64,000 nucleotides of DNA from Tannerella forsythia (lineage in GTDB: Bacteria > Bacteroidota > Bacteroidia > Bacteroidales > Tannerellaceae), in NCBI RefSeq assembly GCF_003860135.1, contig NZ_RQYN01000001.1, positions 101,482 to 165,481 of the forward strand, in the 5' to 3' direction. The notes under the pieces were generated by a model. That model worked only from the letters and a program-made list of their open reading frames with translations, had not been told where the DNA came from and ran no database searches. This document shows, piece after piece, positions 15,234 through 24,250 of the stretch (positions are counted from its first letter, which is position 1; the number at the start of each line of letters is the position of its first letter). The translations under genes and the position numbers were made by a program.

Positions 15234-16871
15234 ATGAACGGTAGGCATACTAAGATTTTCTATATACTTGCTGGAATTTTTTCTATTATTTACTTCTCAT
15301 TAGTTTGGTTTTGTGCTGATAATATTCCTTATTGGGATGATTACATTGTCGAACAAAATTTTTTAGTTCAATATCTTCACACTGATTCTCTCTCTGAAAA
15401 AGTGAAACTGCTTCTTCAGCAGCATAATGAGCATCGCTTATTATTTACACGATCCGTTACATTAATGACTTATTTTTTTACCGGTAAACTTCATTATTCC
15501 TTTTATATTTTTCTTGCTAATGCAATGTTTTTAGGTATAGGGGTATTAATGTATCAGACAGTACAAGAGGGAAAGAAAGCTTTCGGTGCATTTTTGATTG
15601 CCTTATTGTTGTTTAGTGGTCAGCATCTTGAAACGTCTAATTGGGCAATGTCCGGATTGACGAATATCGGGATTCTTTTTCTTGCTTTTTCTTCATTGTA
15701 TTGCTTGATTTCCGGAAGGCGTTATTTCATTGTTGCAGGATTTCTTTTGTCCGGAATAACTATCTTCTCAAATGGGAATGGGATGTTTGTCATCTTCCCG
15801 GCCCTGATTTGTCTCTTTTTACAGCGAAGAATCAAAATCGGTATTGCCTATACCTTTTGGGGTGTTTTATTAATTGCTTGTTATTTTTATAATTATACGA
15901 GATCGGCTCGTACGGATATTGACTTAATCGAAATAATCAGTCACATCCCTTCAATACTATTGAACACGTGTACATTCGGTGGGCTAACATTCTGGATCCC
16001 TTCTTTAAGAATCATATCTATTGTAGTAGGAACATTTTGTTTCTCTGTTTTTATATGGGGATTATGCAAAAAATGGTATAAAACCAATTTGTTTTGCTAT
16101 GCTTGTTTGACATTTTTGTATCTCTCGGCAGGAGCAGTCGCTGTCGTATGGTTTACAGGAGGAGAAATAGCAGGAGCATTGAGGTACAGGGTATACAGTA
16201 CGTCTATATTTACTTTTACTCTACTGTTACTCATATCTCAAACTTATGTGTTCTCGGATAGAAGATTGATTTATTTAAGTTCTTTTGCTATTTTGTTATT
16301 TAATTCGTATTCAATGATTTATGTTTTAAAAGAGAAGAAGCGAATGGAATGGAGAAGATTGTCTGCCTATCATTGGAAACAAAAAGGAAAAGGGTTGGCT
16401 ATATCCTCTGATGAAACTATTATTCCATATCTAAAAGAAGCTGAACGAATGAACTTATATAAGATGCCGAAATATCCATTATCGGAATACGCTGCATCGA
16501 CAAAGAAAGTTTTAGTCAAACCTATGTGGGAAGAAATAGATATGCCTTATCAAATTGAAAATATTTCAAAGCAGAATGGGTGGTTGATTATTGAGGGATG
16601 GGCTTACTTAAAAAATAAATCCATGAATTTTAGTGATATTTATATTTACTTGATCAATCAGGAGTCTCAGTATCTTTGTACATCTTTTTCGGAGAGACGT
16701 TACGACCTGAATCTTAATGCCCCACTTGATAGAATTGAACATTGCGGTTTTTTTACTGTAGCTGACATACATGATTTTAAAAAAGGTTCCTATCAGGTGG
16801 GAATTAAGATTAAACGTTTATTTGATCGAAAAGACTATAATATATTAACAGACGAGATTGTTGAGATATAG
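15234..16871 (+). CDS. Polytopic membrane protein of the glycan cassette (GT-C-like)
   Basis: 545 residues with about eleven hydrophobic segments through roughly residue 375, then a ~170-residue soluble C-terminal domain. The first periplasmic loop carries DNIPYWDDYIV, an acidic motif where GT-C glycosyltransferases keep a catalytic Asp, so a lipid-linked sugar transferase is plausible. No named family was recognised. Third gene of the cassette. A strong terminator follows. Confidence 0.7.
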   Translation: MNGRHTKIFYILAGIFSIIYFSLVWFCADNIPYWDDYIVEQNFLVQYLHTDSLSEKVKLLLQQHNEHRLLFTRSVTLMTYFFTGKLHYSFYIFLANAMFLGIGVLMYQTVQEGKKAFGAFLIALLLFSGQHLETSNWAMSGLTNIGILFLAFSSLYCLISGRRYFIVAGFLLSGITIFSNGNGMFVIFPALICLFLQRRIKIGIAYTFWGVLLIACYFYNYTRSARTDIDLIEIISHIPSILLNTCTFGGLTFWIPSLRIISIVVGTFCFSVFIWGLCKKWYKTNLFCYACLTFLYLSAGAVAVVWFTGGEIAGALRYRVYSTSIFTFTLLLLISQTYVFSDRRLIYLSSFAILLFNSYSMIYVLKEKKRMEWRRLSAYHWKQKGKGLAISSDETIIPYLKEAERMNLYKMPKYPLSEYAASTKKVLVKPMWEEIDMPYQIENISKQNGWLIIEGWAYLKNKSMNFSDIYIYLINQESQYLCTSFSERRYDLNLNAPLDRIEHCGFFTVADIHDFKKGSYQVGIKIKRLFDRKDYNILTDEIVEI

Positions 16872-16893
16872 AGAACTACGGCCTAATAAGAAC

Positions 16894-16952
16894 ACATTAC
16901 AGAACTTAAGTCTAGATTAATTATTTGGACTTAAATTTTGTAATGTTTTTTT
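16894..16952 (+). terminator. Terminator of the glycan cassette
   Basis: Outer arms ACATTACA and TGTAATGT, inner arms CTTAAGTC and GACTTAA, then a T-run of seven. It closes the cassette that begins at 13497. Confidence 0.8.
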
Positions 16953-17000
16953 CTATAATTATGTTTACGCTTATGTTATACTGTTCTTTACGCGATGTTA

Positions 17001-17672
17001 TCAGAACGTTTTGATATCGTAAGCGATTGAAAATTGAAAAGCGCGGTTTTGTGAAATGGCGGGAATAAATCTACGATCGGACGTTTTGAAGCCATGTATG
17101 TAACGTGCCGAGACTGAAAGTCCGTTGTTCATACGGTAGCCGATGCCGGCCACAGCGGAAATATCGAAAGTTTGGGCATCGATTCCTCCTTTCTTGGATA
17201 TGTTTCCATTGATTTCTTCGGAGATATCAGCGCTGAAAGAGAGTTTGTTGCCCAACAGAAACCCTGCTTGCGGTCCTGCTTCGAGAAAAAGCCCGGTGCG
17301 AGGAACTGTGAACCGGAGCAAAACCGGCAGAGTCAGATAATGCAGAAGGCCTTTGGCTGTTGCGTTGGCATACGCTTTGCCGCCATAATCGGTCACCGGA
17401 ATCGTTTCTTTATAGCCCATTTGCGAATAAAGCAACTCCGTCTGCAAACCAAATGTCGACGAGAACCGATAATGCGCATATCCTCCGACATGCATCCCGA
17501 GCCGGTATTCATAATCAATGTCGATTTTTTCCATTGGTTTATCCATGAACGTTAGGCTTACATCGGTTATGGTCGATACGTTTAATCCTGCTTTTCCACC
17601 CACCGTCATCTGTGCATAAGTTGCCGGCCATCCAGCCGTCAACAACACGAAAAGAATCAAAATCCGTTTCAT
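17001..17672 (-). CDS. Outer-membrane beta-barrel protein (porin family)
   Basis: About 223 residues with a signal peptide (MKRILILFVLLTAGWPATYAQ) and an eight-strand-type barrel pattern. Typical elements are VGGKAGLNVS at the first strand, GGYAHYRFSSTFGLQTELLYSQMGYK, and a final strand ending in a Phe (AFQFSIAYDIKTF). This fits the OmpW/PorT-like 'porin family' of Bacteroidetes. The start at 17702 is upstream of the signal and is rejected. It converges on the glycan cassette and is divergent from mfd. Specific role unknown. Confidence 0.85.
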   Translation of the reverse strand: MKRILILFVLLTAGWPATYAQMTVGGKAGLNVSTITDVSLTFMDKPMEKIDIDYEYRLGMHVGGYAHYRFSSTFGLQTELLYSQMGYKETIPVTDYGGKAYANATAKGLLHYLTLPVLLRFTVPRTGLFLEAGPQAGFLLGNKLSFSADISEEINGNISKKGGIDAQTFDISAVAGIGYRMNNGLSVSARYIHGFKTSDRRFIPAISQNRAFQFSIAYDIKTF

Positions 17673-17738
17673 ATTTCCTTGTTTTTTAGTTTTATTAGTC
17701 AAAACGTCGTAGGTGTTTAATTATTGCTTACGATCGTT

Positions 17739-17746
17739 TATTTTTG
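17739..17746 (+). promoter_or_regulatory. -7 box for mfd
   Basis: TATTTTTG on the plus strand. It overlaps the upstream ATG at 17744, which supports the mfd start at 17804. Confidence 0.5.
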
Positions 17747-17803
17747 AAACCGAAGGTTGCATATCCCGTAAAAACTTACGACTTTTGCGGGCGTTTTTCA
17801 AAA

Positions 17804-20800
17804 ATGGATATCAAAGAACTACTCTCTATTTATGCGGCTCATCCGCAAATTAATGCTATCGGATCGCTGTCGGACCGGAACGAAGCGCGAAGCATCCTAC
17901 TCACCGGTTTGAACGGTTCGGGGGGCGCCGTAATGATCGCCTCACTCTTCGAACAGAGAGGGGGAGGCTTTCTGTGCCTGATGAACGACCTCGAGGAGGC
18001 CGGATACTTTTATAACGACCTGATGCAACTCACGGGAGGAAAGAATGTGTATTTCTTCCCGTCGGCTTATCACCGGCATATTAAATACGGTCATACGGAT
18101 GCGGCGGCCGAGATCCTGCGCACCGAAGTACTGAGCATGCTTCAGGCAGACCAACCGTCGTTTATCATTGTTTCGTATCCGGATGCGGTGGCGGAGAAAG
18201 TATTGTCGAAAAGTATCCTTCGAGAGAATACCCTGATGATTCATGCCGGTGAAAAACTGGATCCGATCTTTGTGGCCGATGTGCTCGACACGTATCATTT
18301 CGAGCAGACGGATTATGTGTACGAACCCGGACAATATGCGATCCGCGGAAGTATCATGGATATCTTTTCATTTTCGAACGAATATCCGTACCGTGTCGAT
18401 TTCTTCGGTAATGAAGTGGATTCGATACGAACATTCGATGTGGAGACGCAACTGTCGAAGGAAAAATTGAACGAGATACGGATTATTCCCGAAATAAGCC
18501 GGTACGACACGGCCAATCATCAACTGGTAGAGCTGTTGCCCGCCGGTGCGACGCTTGTGACGCATGATATGGAATGGTGTCGTGAACGTATCGACAGTCT
18601 TTGGGAGGAAGAGCCTGTCAACAAGGATGGTGAAGGGTTTGCCGATCGCGAGGCGATGCGCCGGAAGCTTGTGCGGGCCGATGATTTCATGCAAGCTACA
18701 GCGCCGCTGATACATATCCGTTTTCATGCCCGGCCGAACGATACAGCGGCAGTCCTGCGTATCGACACTTCGCCGCAACCGCTTTTTCAAAAGAATTTCG
18801 AGCGTGTCAGCGAGTCGTTTAAACAATATATCGCCGATGGTTATACGATCTATTTGCTTAGCGACAGTGAGAAACAGATCGAACGCATCCGCGCCATTTT
18901 TGAAGATCGAGGTGAAACGATTGCTTTTACCGCGGTCAACCGTACGTTGCACGAAGGCTTTATCGACCATTCGCTGCGTTGCTGCTTCTTGACCGATCAT
19001 CAGATTTTCGGACGGTTCCATAAGTATAACCTCAAGAGCGATAAGGCGCGCAGCGGGAAAATCGTTCTCTCGCTCAAAGAGCTAAGTCAGTTCACTTCGG
19101 GCGACTACATCGTGCATATCGATCATGGGGTCGGACAGTTTGGCGGACTTGTGCGCACGGAGGTGAATGGCAAGATACAGGAAGCCGTCAAGCTGATTTA
19201 CCGTAACAACGATATTCTTTTCGTCAGCATTCATGCGCTTCATAAACTGTCGAAATACAAAGGAAAAGACGGTGAAGCGCCGGCGCTGAACAAGCTGGGC
19301 AGCGGTGCGTGGGAGAAGATGAAAGACCGCACGAAGAAGAAAGTCAAAGATATCGCTCGCGACTTGATCAAACTCTATGCGCAACGTCAACAAGAGAAAG
19401 GATACGCGTTCGGTCCTGACAGTTTCATGCAGGATGAGCTTGAAGCCAGTTTCATCTACGAAGATACGCCCGACCAGATGAAAGCGACGGCCGATGTCAA
19501 AGCCGATATGGAGCGCGAACGGCCGATGGATCGCCTGATTTGTGGCGACGTCGGTTTCGGCAAAACGGAAATCGCGATCCGCGCGGCTTTCAAAGCCGTT
19601 GCAGACAATAAACAAGTGGCTGTGCTTGTGCCTACGACAGTGTTGGCTTTTCAACATTATCAGACGTTCAGCCGGCGACTGAAAGATTTTCCCTGCACCC
19701 TCGATTACATCAGCCGCGCACGAACGGCGGGCGAGATTAAAAAAACATTGGGTCGGCTGGCTTCGGGCGAGTTGAATATTCTTATCGGTACACATCGGTT
19801 AGTGAGTAAAGATGTTAAGTTCAAAGACCTGGGATTGCTGATCATCGATGAGGAGCAAAAGTTCGGCGTGTCGGTCAAAGAGAAGCTGCGCCAACTGCGA
19901 ACGAATGTGGATACGCTCACGCTTACGGCTACGCCTATTCCGCGTACGCTCCAGTTCTCGCTTATGGGAGCACGAGACCTGAGCAATATCACGACGCCTC
20001 CGCCGAACCGTTACCCGATTCAGACGGAGATCGAACGTTTTCATGCAGACATTATCCGTGAGGCGATCGAGTTCGAGATGAGTCGCAACGGGCAAGCGTT
20101 TATCATCAATAACCGCATCCAGAATATTTATGAGATCGAGGCGCTCGTACGCCGTGAAATACCCGGCATACGTGTGGCTGTCGGGCACGGGCAGATGGAA
20201 CCCGAAAAGCTGGAGCGAATCATTCTCGATTTCGTAAACTACGAGTATGATGTGCTGATCGCCACGACCATTATCGAGAATGGCATCGACGTGCCGAACG
20301 CTAATACGATTATCGTTAACAACGCTCATCAGTTCGGACTGTCGGAATTGCATCAGCTGCGTGGACGTGTGGGGCGAGGAAATCGCAAAGCGTTCTGCTA
20401 CCTGCTTGCTCCTCCGCTCTCAACGCTTCCTCCCGAGTCGCGCCGCCGACTACAAGCCATCGAGAGTTTTGCCGAGCTGGGCAGCGGCATGCATATCGCC
20501 ATGCAAGACCTCGACATCCGCGGGGCAGGGAATATGCTCGGAGCCGAACAGAGCGGTTTCATCGCCGATCTGGGCTATGAGACGTATCAGAAGATTCTGG
20601 AAGAAGCCGTCGATGAGCTGAAGGCGGATGAGTTTGCCGAGTTGTATGCGTCCGACCCTCAGGAGAACAAAGGCGATCAGTATGTTCGTGAGACGTTTGT
20701 CGAGAGTGATCTCGCTCTGATGTTCCCGCCGACGTATATCCCTAACGATTCGGAACGCGTCGGTATTTACCGGGAGCTTGATTCGATCGAGAACGAGGAA

Positions 20801-21151
20801 AAACTGGCCGGTTTTGTCTCTTCGCTACAAGACCGCTTCGGACGGATACCGACCGAAGGCGAGGAATTGATACGTGTGGTCGGGCTGAGATGGACAGCCC
20901 GTCGATTGGGAATCGAGAAAATCATCCTGAAAAAAGGCATGATGGCGCTCTATCTGCCGAACGACAAGGAGAGCCCTTACTACCAGAGTCGCGCGTTTGG
21001 CAAGCTGTTAGGCTACGTGCAACATTATCCGCGTGTCTGCAACCTGCGCGAACAAAACGGAAGAAGAAGCGTGGTCATCAAAAACGTTACGAACGTGGCG
21101 GCTGCCGTCCGCTGCCTGAATGAGATGGAAAGCATCGTGCCTGAAGAATGA
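17804..21151 (+). CDS. mfd: Transcription-repair coupling factor Mfd
   Basis: 1115 residues. Releases RNA polymerase stalled at DNA damage and recruits UvrA. UvrB-like N-terminal module, an RNA polymerase-interacting segment near the DYIVHIDHGVGQF region, then a superfamily 2 translocase with Walker A GDVGFGKTE, the DEEQ box in IIDEEQKFGV, and the RecG-like TRG segment; the C-terminal TRCF domain follows. Length is normal. The protein start MDIKELLSIYAAHPQINAI matches Bacteroidales Mfd, and the promoter box overlaps the alternative start. It is probably monocistronic. Confidence 0.96.
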   Translation: MDIKELLSIYAAHPQINAIGSLSDRNEARSILLTGLNGSGGAVMIASLFEQRGGGFLCLMNDLEEAGYFYNDLMQLTGGKNVYFFPSAYHRHIKYGHTDAAAEILRTEVLSMLQADQPSFIIVSYPDAVAEKVLSKSILRENTLMIHAGEKLDPIFVADVLDTYHFEQTDYVYEPGQYAIRGSIMDIFSFSNEYPYRVDFFGNEVDSIRTFDVETQLSKEKLNEIRIIPEISRYDTANHQLVELLPAGATLVTHDMEWCRERIDSLWEEEPVNKDGEGFADREAMRRKLVRADDFMQATAPLIHIRFHARPNDTAAVLRIDTSPQPLFQKNFERVSESFKQYIADGYTIYLLSDSEKQIERIRAIFEDRGETIAFTAVNRTLHEGFIDHSLRCCFLTDHQIFGRFHKYNLKSDKARSGKIVLSLKELSQFTSGDYIVHIDHGVGQFGGLVRTEVNGKIQEAVKLIYRNNDILFVSIHALHKLSKYKGKDGEAPALNKLGSGAWEKMKDRTKKKVKDIARDLIKLYAQRQQEKGYAFGPDSFMQDELEASFIYEDTPDQMKATADVKADMERERPMDRLICGDVGFGKTEIAIRAAFKAVADNKQVAVLVPTTVLAFQHYQTFSRRLKDFPCTLDYISRARTAGEIKKTLGRLASGELNILIGTHRLVSKDVKFKDLGLLIIDEEQKFGVSVKEKLRQLRTNVDTLTLTATPIPRTLQFSLMGARDLSNITTPPPNRYPIQTEIERFHADIIREAIEFEMSRNGQAFIINNRIQNIYEIEALVRREIPGIRVAVGHGQMEPEKLERIILDFVNYEYDVLIATTIIENGIDVPNANTIIVNNAHQFGLSELHQLRGRVGRGNRKAFCYLLAPPLSTLPPESRRRLQAIESFAELGSGMHIAMQDLDIRGAGNMLGAEQSGFIADLGYETYQKILEEAVDELKADEFAELYASDPQENKGDQYVRETFVESDLALMFPPTYIPNDSERVGIYRELDSIENEEKLAGFVSSLQDRFGRIPTEGEELIRVVGLRWTARRLGIEKIILKKGMMALYLPNDKESPYYQSRAFGKLLGYVQHYPRVCNLREQNGRRSVVIKNVTNVAAAVRCLNEMESIVPEE

Positions 21152-21177
21152 ATAAAGAATAGTAGCGACTTTATGAA

Positions 21178-21222
21178 TTTGCGCTCGTTACGGAAGAAAA
21201 GGCCTTCCGCAACGGGCGCAAA
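21178..21222. terminator. Long hairpin between convergent mfd and the T9SS gene
   Basis: A 19-bp stem with two mismatches (arms starting TTTGCGC and ending GCGCAAA) around a 7-nt loop. No long T-run follows on the plus strand, so termination is plausible but not certain. Confidence 0.6.
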
Positions 21223-21245
21223 ATAATACGACAAGCGTTGTCGAT

Positions 21246-22450
21246 TTACCTTACGACGATTTTATGTCCCTGTCGGCCGACAACGACAATATAAAGCCCT
21301 TTGGGCAGAGGTATCCGATCAATGCCGGCGGCCATGCTCCGCTGTTCGACTAATTGTCCTCCGAACGTATAGATGGCTACGAGAGCAGGCTGTTCGTTTT
21401 CGATTACGACGGCGCCATCTGCCGCGTAGACCTTGCCCGGCTTCTCAATCATGAGGTTAGAGTGCGGGTTACCGGCTCTGTAGGAATAAGCGTATTCATC
21501 ATGCATCAGTGTCTTCCATTTCGTCTCGCCTTTTTCCTTCAGATAGGTAACCTTTTTAGACGGATAGCCGTTCTTCTGGAAAAAATAATCTGTTTTTACC
21601 CATGCGTCCGGTGCCCCCAAAATCATTTTCCCACGGTGATAATACCGCAACTCAGTATAACCGCCATCGAAATAAGAATAATAGAAATCGCCTACCCGGT
21701 ATCGGTTACCTGCCGAGTCGACAACATATTCATTCTTTGCTTTCAGAAACTTCAGTTTTGCCAACCGACCTTTTTTGTCAAGGATGTATTCGATGGAATC
21801 ATTGGAGATATATCCGCTGTCGGTCATTACGTATTTGTACGTAAAGATTTTATCAAGCGATGTAGAACCTCCATCCAATTTGTATGTTTTATGTTTCAGC
21901 AACCGCCCGTCTTGACCGTATTCGTATTCGTCTACCAGATATTCTTTCGGTTCTGTGATAAAAGCGCCTGTAACCGGATCTTTATGTCCCGGATAATAGC
22001 TCGATAAGGAAAGCAGCCGGCCCTTATCCGAATATTTGTAGATATACGAAGTGATCATTCCCGTTGCTGAAAAAGTATACACCGTATCGATCAAAAGATT
22101 TTTATTGAATTTTTGGTATTGTTAAATTAGTATAGAGTTTTGATTTTATTAAAAACTCACCCACTTCATTATAAAAATGTTAAGCCTTTCAATATTCTCA
22201 AAAACTATAGCAACTTAACAATACCGAATTTTTTAATGGAGAGAGTTGGAGGATATGGTGGATTCGTAATCCCTCCATGTTCTTTTATACGGATCGTGTC
22301 TGCTAAAATTCTCGATTGTCCGAACTTTGTATTTAACGGATGACCGGGGCCTTCAGGTGATTCACCGAAGCCAAAGATGATTTGTGCAAATAAGGAAGGA
22401 GCCAAACATAACAGACATACCGCGATAGATAGTCGTTTTACTCGTTTCAT
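21246..22450 (-). pseudogene. T9SS cargo protein gene, interrupted by an inverted-repeat element
   Basis: The 5' part (22450 to 22226) encodes a signal peptide (MKRVKRLSIAVCLLCLAPSLFAQ) and continues to SIKKF, then stops inside a 111-bp insertion. The 3' part (22106 to 21246) resumes in the same frame as NKNLLIDTVYTF and ends in a type IX secretion sorting domain (VYAADGAVVIENEQPALVAIYTFGG, ending HKIVVR). Removing the element plus one copy of its 8-bp flank restores an ORF of about 361 residues from 22450 (376 from the upstream ATG at 22495). The middle has YD-repeat-like tyrosine-rich segments. Product and substrate unknown. An internal TTG at 22094 could start a shorter protein without signal peptide. 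Confidence 0.85.
22115..22225. mobile_element. 111-bp MITE-like element with inverted ends and 8-bp target duplication
   Basis: Both ends begin GGTATTGTTAA and match over about 21 nt (18 identical). The element is flanked by GAATTTTT at 22107-22114 and 22226-22233 on the plus strand, an 8-bp direct repeat of target-duplication type. It carries no ORF of use, so it would need a transposase in trans. The parent IS family was not identified. Confidence 0.85.
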
Positions 22451-22678
22451 CATACTCATTCTTGTTGGCTTCATTTGAGAAAAAATCTTTTTCATAATTT
22501 ATTATAATTTAAAAATTTAACGAGGCAAACTTAATGAAGAAAATGGATTCTTTCTTTGTGGAAGGGTTAAATAATGTTTATATGATGGTGGTTTGTATAT
22601 GGATCTAGTCGTTCAAGTGAAAATACTTGTAGTATGAAGAACTTTTGTAAGGATAAGGATACTCTGTAGAGTAGGGTG

Positions 22679-22764
22679 TACTCGAAGCGGGACTTGAACC
22701 CGCACAGCCATTACTGGCCAAGGGATTTTAAGTCCCTCGTGTCTACCAATTCCACCATTCGAGC
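22679..22764 (-). tRNA. tRNA-Leu(TAA)
   Basis: 86 nt. Acceptor GCTCGAA / TTCGAGT (G-U at 1:72, as in tRNA-Leu(GAG) here). Anticodon stem AGGGA / TCCCT with loop CTTAAAA gives anticodon TAA. Long variable arm, T-loop TTCAAGT. CCA is not encoded. It is 18 nt downstream of tRNA-Gly. Confidence 0.95.
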
Positions 22765-22782
22765 CAACGATTTTTTTTCGTG

Positions 22783-22855
22783 AGCGGAAGACGGGACTCG
22801 AACCCGCGACCCCAACCTTGGCAAGGTTGTGCTCTACCAACTGAGCTACTTCCGC
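22783..22855 (-). tRNA. tRNA-Gly(GCC), locus 2
   Basis: 73 nt, nearly identical to the locus 1 gene. The differences are in the T-stem (GCGGG / CCCGT instead of GCGGA / TCCGT). Anticodon GCC. It too is preceded by a 5'-half copy of itself. Confidence 0.96.
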
Positions 22856-22966
22856 GTTGTTTTCTTTTGCTTTTGCAGTCTCTGCCGGTGTTGCTTTTTT
22901 CTTGCCAAGGTTGGAACCTTTGATCTTTTGGGCAAGGTTGTGCTCTACCAACTGAGCTACTTTCGC
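22856..22966 (-). repeat. Single tRNA-Gly half-repeat unit, locus 2
   Basis: One 111-bp unit of the same design as locus 1: 36-nt half, variable stretch, CAACCTTGGCAAG anticodon-arm copy, then the A-rich tail with ACCGGCAGAGACTGC. The spacer is recognisably the same sequence as at locus 1 although the loci are 12 kb apart. Confidence 0.9.
22931..22966 (-). pseudogene. tRNA-Gly(GCC) 5' half at locus 2
   Basis: 36 nt, positions 1-36 of tRNA-Gly with one change (GCGAAAG instead of GCGGAAG in the acceptor strand). It ends exactly after GCC, as in locus 1. Given the promoter position it would lie within a few nucleotides of the transcript 5' end. Confidence 0.9.
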
Positions 22967-22978
22967 GAAATGCGGTTG

Positions 22979-23009
22979 CAAAGATAGATGAAATTTTTGT
23001 TCTGCCAAA
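22979..23009 (-). promoter_or_regulatory. Consensus promoter of the second tRNA-Gly locus
   Basis: TTTG (23006-23009 on the minus strand), 19 nt, TATCTTTG (22979-22986). A full match to the Bacteroidetes consensus. Between it and the acetyltransferase gene at 23232 nothing else was seen. Confidence 0.85.
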
Positions 23010-23231
23010 AAAGAAAAAAGATTCATCTTCGAAATATTCTATTCTCATGCACTCCATCATCCGAAAATGTTTCGCCTCAAGATGCGTCGATCATTGTCAG
23101 TCAGGTATGGAAGCCGTTTCCCGAAGCGGTTCATAATTTATGCGGGAAACACTTTGTCAGCCCGAAAATAAATCATAGTTTTGTCACAAAAATCAACTGC
23201 AGGTTCGTGACCGGAAAGGACCTGAAAAACG

Positions 23232-23768
23232 ATGGAAAAGATAAAATTGAATAAAACGACGGAGCTCCGGCCGCTTCAACAATCGGATGTCTCGGATATT
23301 TTTCATGCGATCGATACGCAGCGCGAATATATGCGTAAGTGGTTGCCGTTTGTCGAAAGGACACACAGTATCGAAGATACGTTGAAGTTCGTGCGAGCGG
23401 CCGTTAATGATGCGGATCGTGGGGATTATACGTTTGTGATCGTATGTGAAGGTCGGTTTGCCGGTCTGATCGGGTTTAAAGATACCGATAAAGACAATTG
23501 TAAGACGGAGATCGGCTACTGGCTCTCTGAGGAATATCAGGGGCGAGGTCTGATGACGCTTGCCGTGAAGGCGCTGTGTGATTTAGCCTTCGGAAAGCTG
23601 AAGATAAACCGTATACAGATCAAATGTGCGGTCGGGAATACGCGCAGCAAGCGCATCCCTTTGCGATTAGGTTTTTTGTATGAAGGAAATGAGCGCGACG
23701 GAGAACGGATGGCTGACGGCCGGTTCACCGATTTAGATATTTACAGCAAGTTACGAACAGAAAAATAG
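23232..23768 (+). CDS. GNAT family N-acetyltransferase (RimJ/RimL type)
   Basis: 178 residues. The layout TELRPLQQSDVSDIFHAIDTQREYMRKWLPF is the RimL/RimJ N-terminal signature. The acetyl-CoA loop is in EIGYWLSEEYQGRGLMTLAVKALCDLAF (GRGLMT instead of the usual Q/RxxGxG/A). A conserved NxRSKRIPLRLGF closes the motif. It probably acetylates a protein N-terminus or a small molecule; the target is unknown. First gene of a rightward run, 8 nt before the next. Confidence 0.9.
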   Translation: MEKIKLNKTTELRPLQQSDVSDIFHAIDTQREYMRKWLPFVERTHSIEDTLKFVRAAVNDADRGDYTFVIVCEGRFAGLIGFKDTDKDNCKTEIGYWLSEEYQGRGLMTLAVKALCDLAFGKLKINRIQIKCAVGNTRSKRIPLRLGFLYEGNERDGERMADGRFTDLDIYSKLRTEK

Positions 23769-23776
23769 AAGAAAGA

Positions 23777-24250
23777 ATGAATTGGTTTGAATGCAAAGTG
23801 TCTTATGATAAGGCGATGGAAGGGGGAATGCAGAAGAAGGTGACGGAGCCTTATTTGGTAGATGCCATGTCGTTTACCGAGGCCGAAGCCCGCATCATTG
23901 AGGAGATTCGTCCGTATATATCGGGCGAGTTTACCGTAGCTGACATTAAGCGGGCACGGCTGAGCGAGATCTTTTATAACCCTCAGGGAGACCGTTATTA
24001 TAAGGCGAAGGTGTGCTATATTACGCTCGACGAGAAGAGTGGGGCGGAGAAGAAAACAGCCGTGCAGATGCTGGCGCAAGCCTCGTCAGTAAGAGAGGCG
24101 ATCGAGGTCATCGACGAAGGGATGAAAGGTACGATGGCGGATTATGAGATCGCGTCGGTGGCCGAAAGTCCGTTGATCGACGTGTTTCCGTTCTCCGAGG
24201 ATGCGAAGGAGAGACAAGCCGTGATGCTTAAAAAAGACGTTCAGGAATGA
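23777..24250 (+). CDS. DUF4494 protein
   Basis: 157 residues starting MNWFECKVSYDKAMEGGMQKKVTEPYLVDAMSFTEAEARI, the signature of the Bacteroidetes family DUF4494, which is typically linked to yggS as here. Its 3' end overlaps the yggS start by 4 nt (ATGA), so translational coupling is likely. Role unknown. Confidence 0.9.
   Translation: MNWFECKVSYDKAMEGGMQKKVTEPYLVDAMSFTEAEARIIEEIRPYISGEFTVADIKRARLSEIFYNPQGDRYYKAKVCYITLDEKSGAEKKTAVQMLAQASSVREAIEVIDEGMKGTMADYEIASVAESPLIDVFPFSEDAKERQAVMLKKDVQE

Noticed and set aside
22094..22094. TTG at 22094 as the true start of a complete gene
   Set aside because: The protein would lack a signal peptide although it ends in a T9SS sorting domain, and the upstream half supplies both the signal and the frame.
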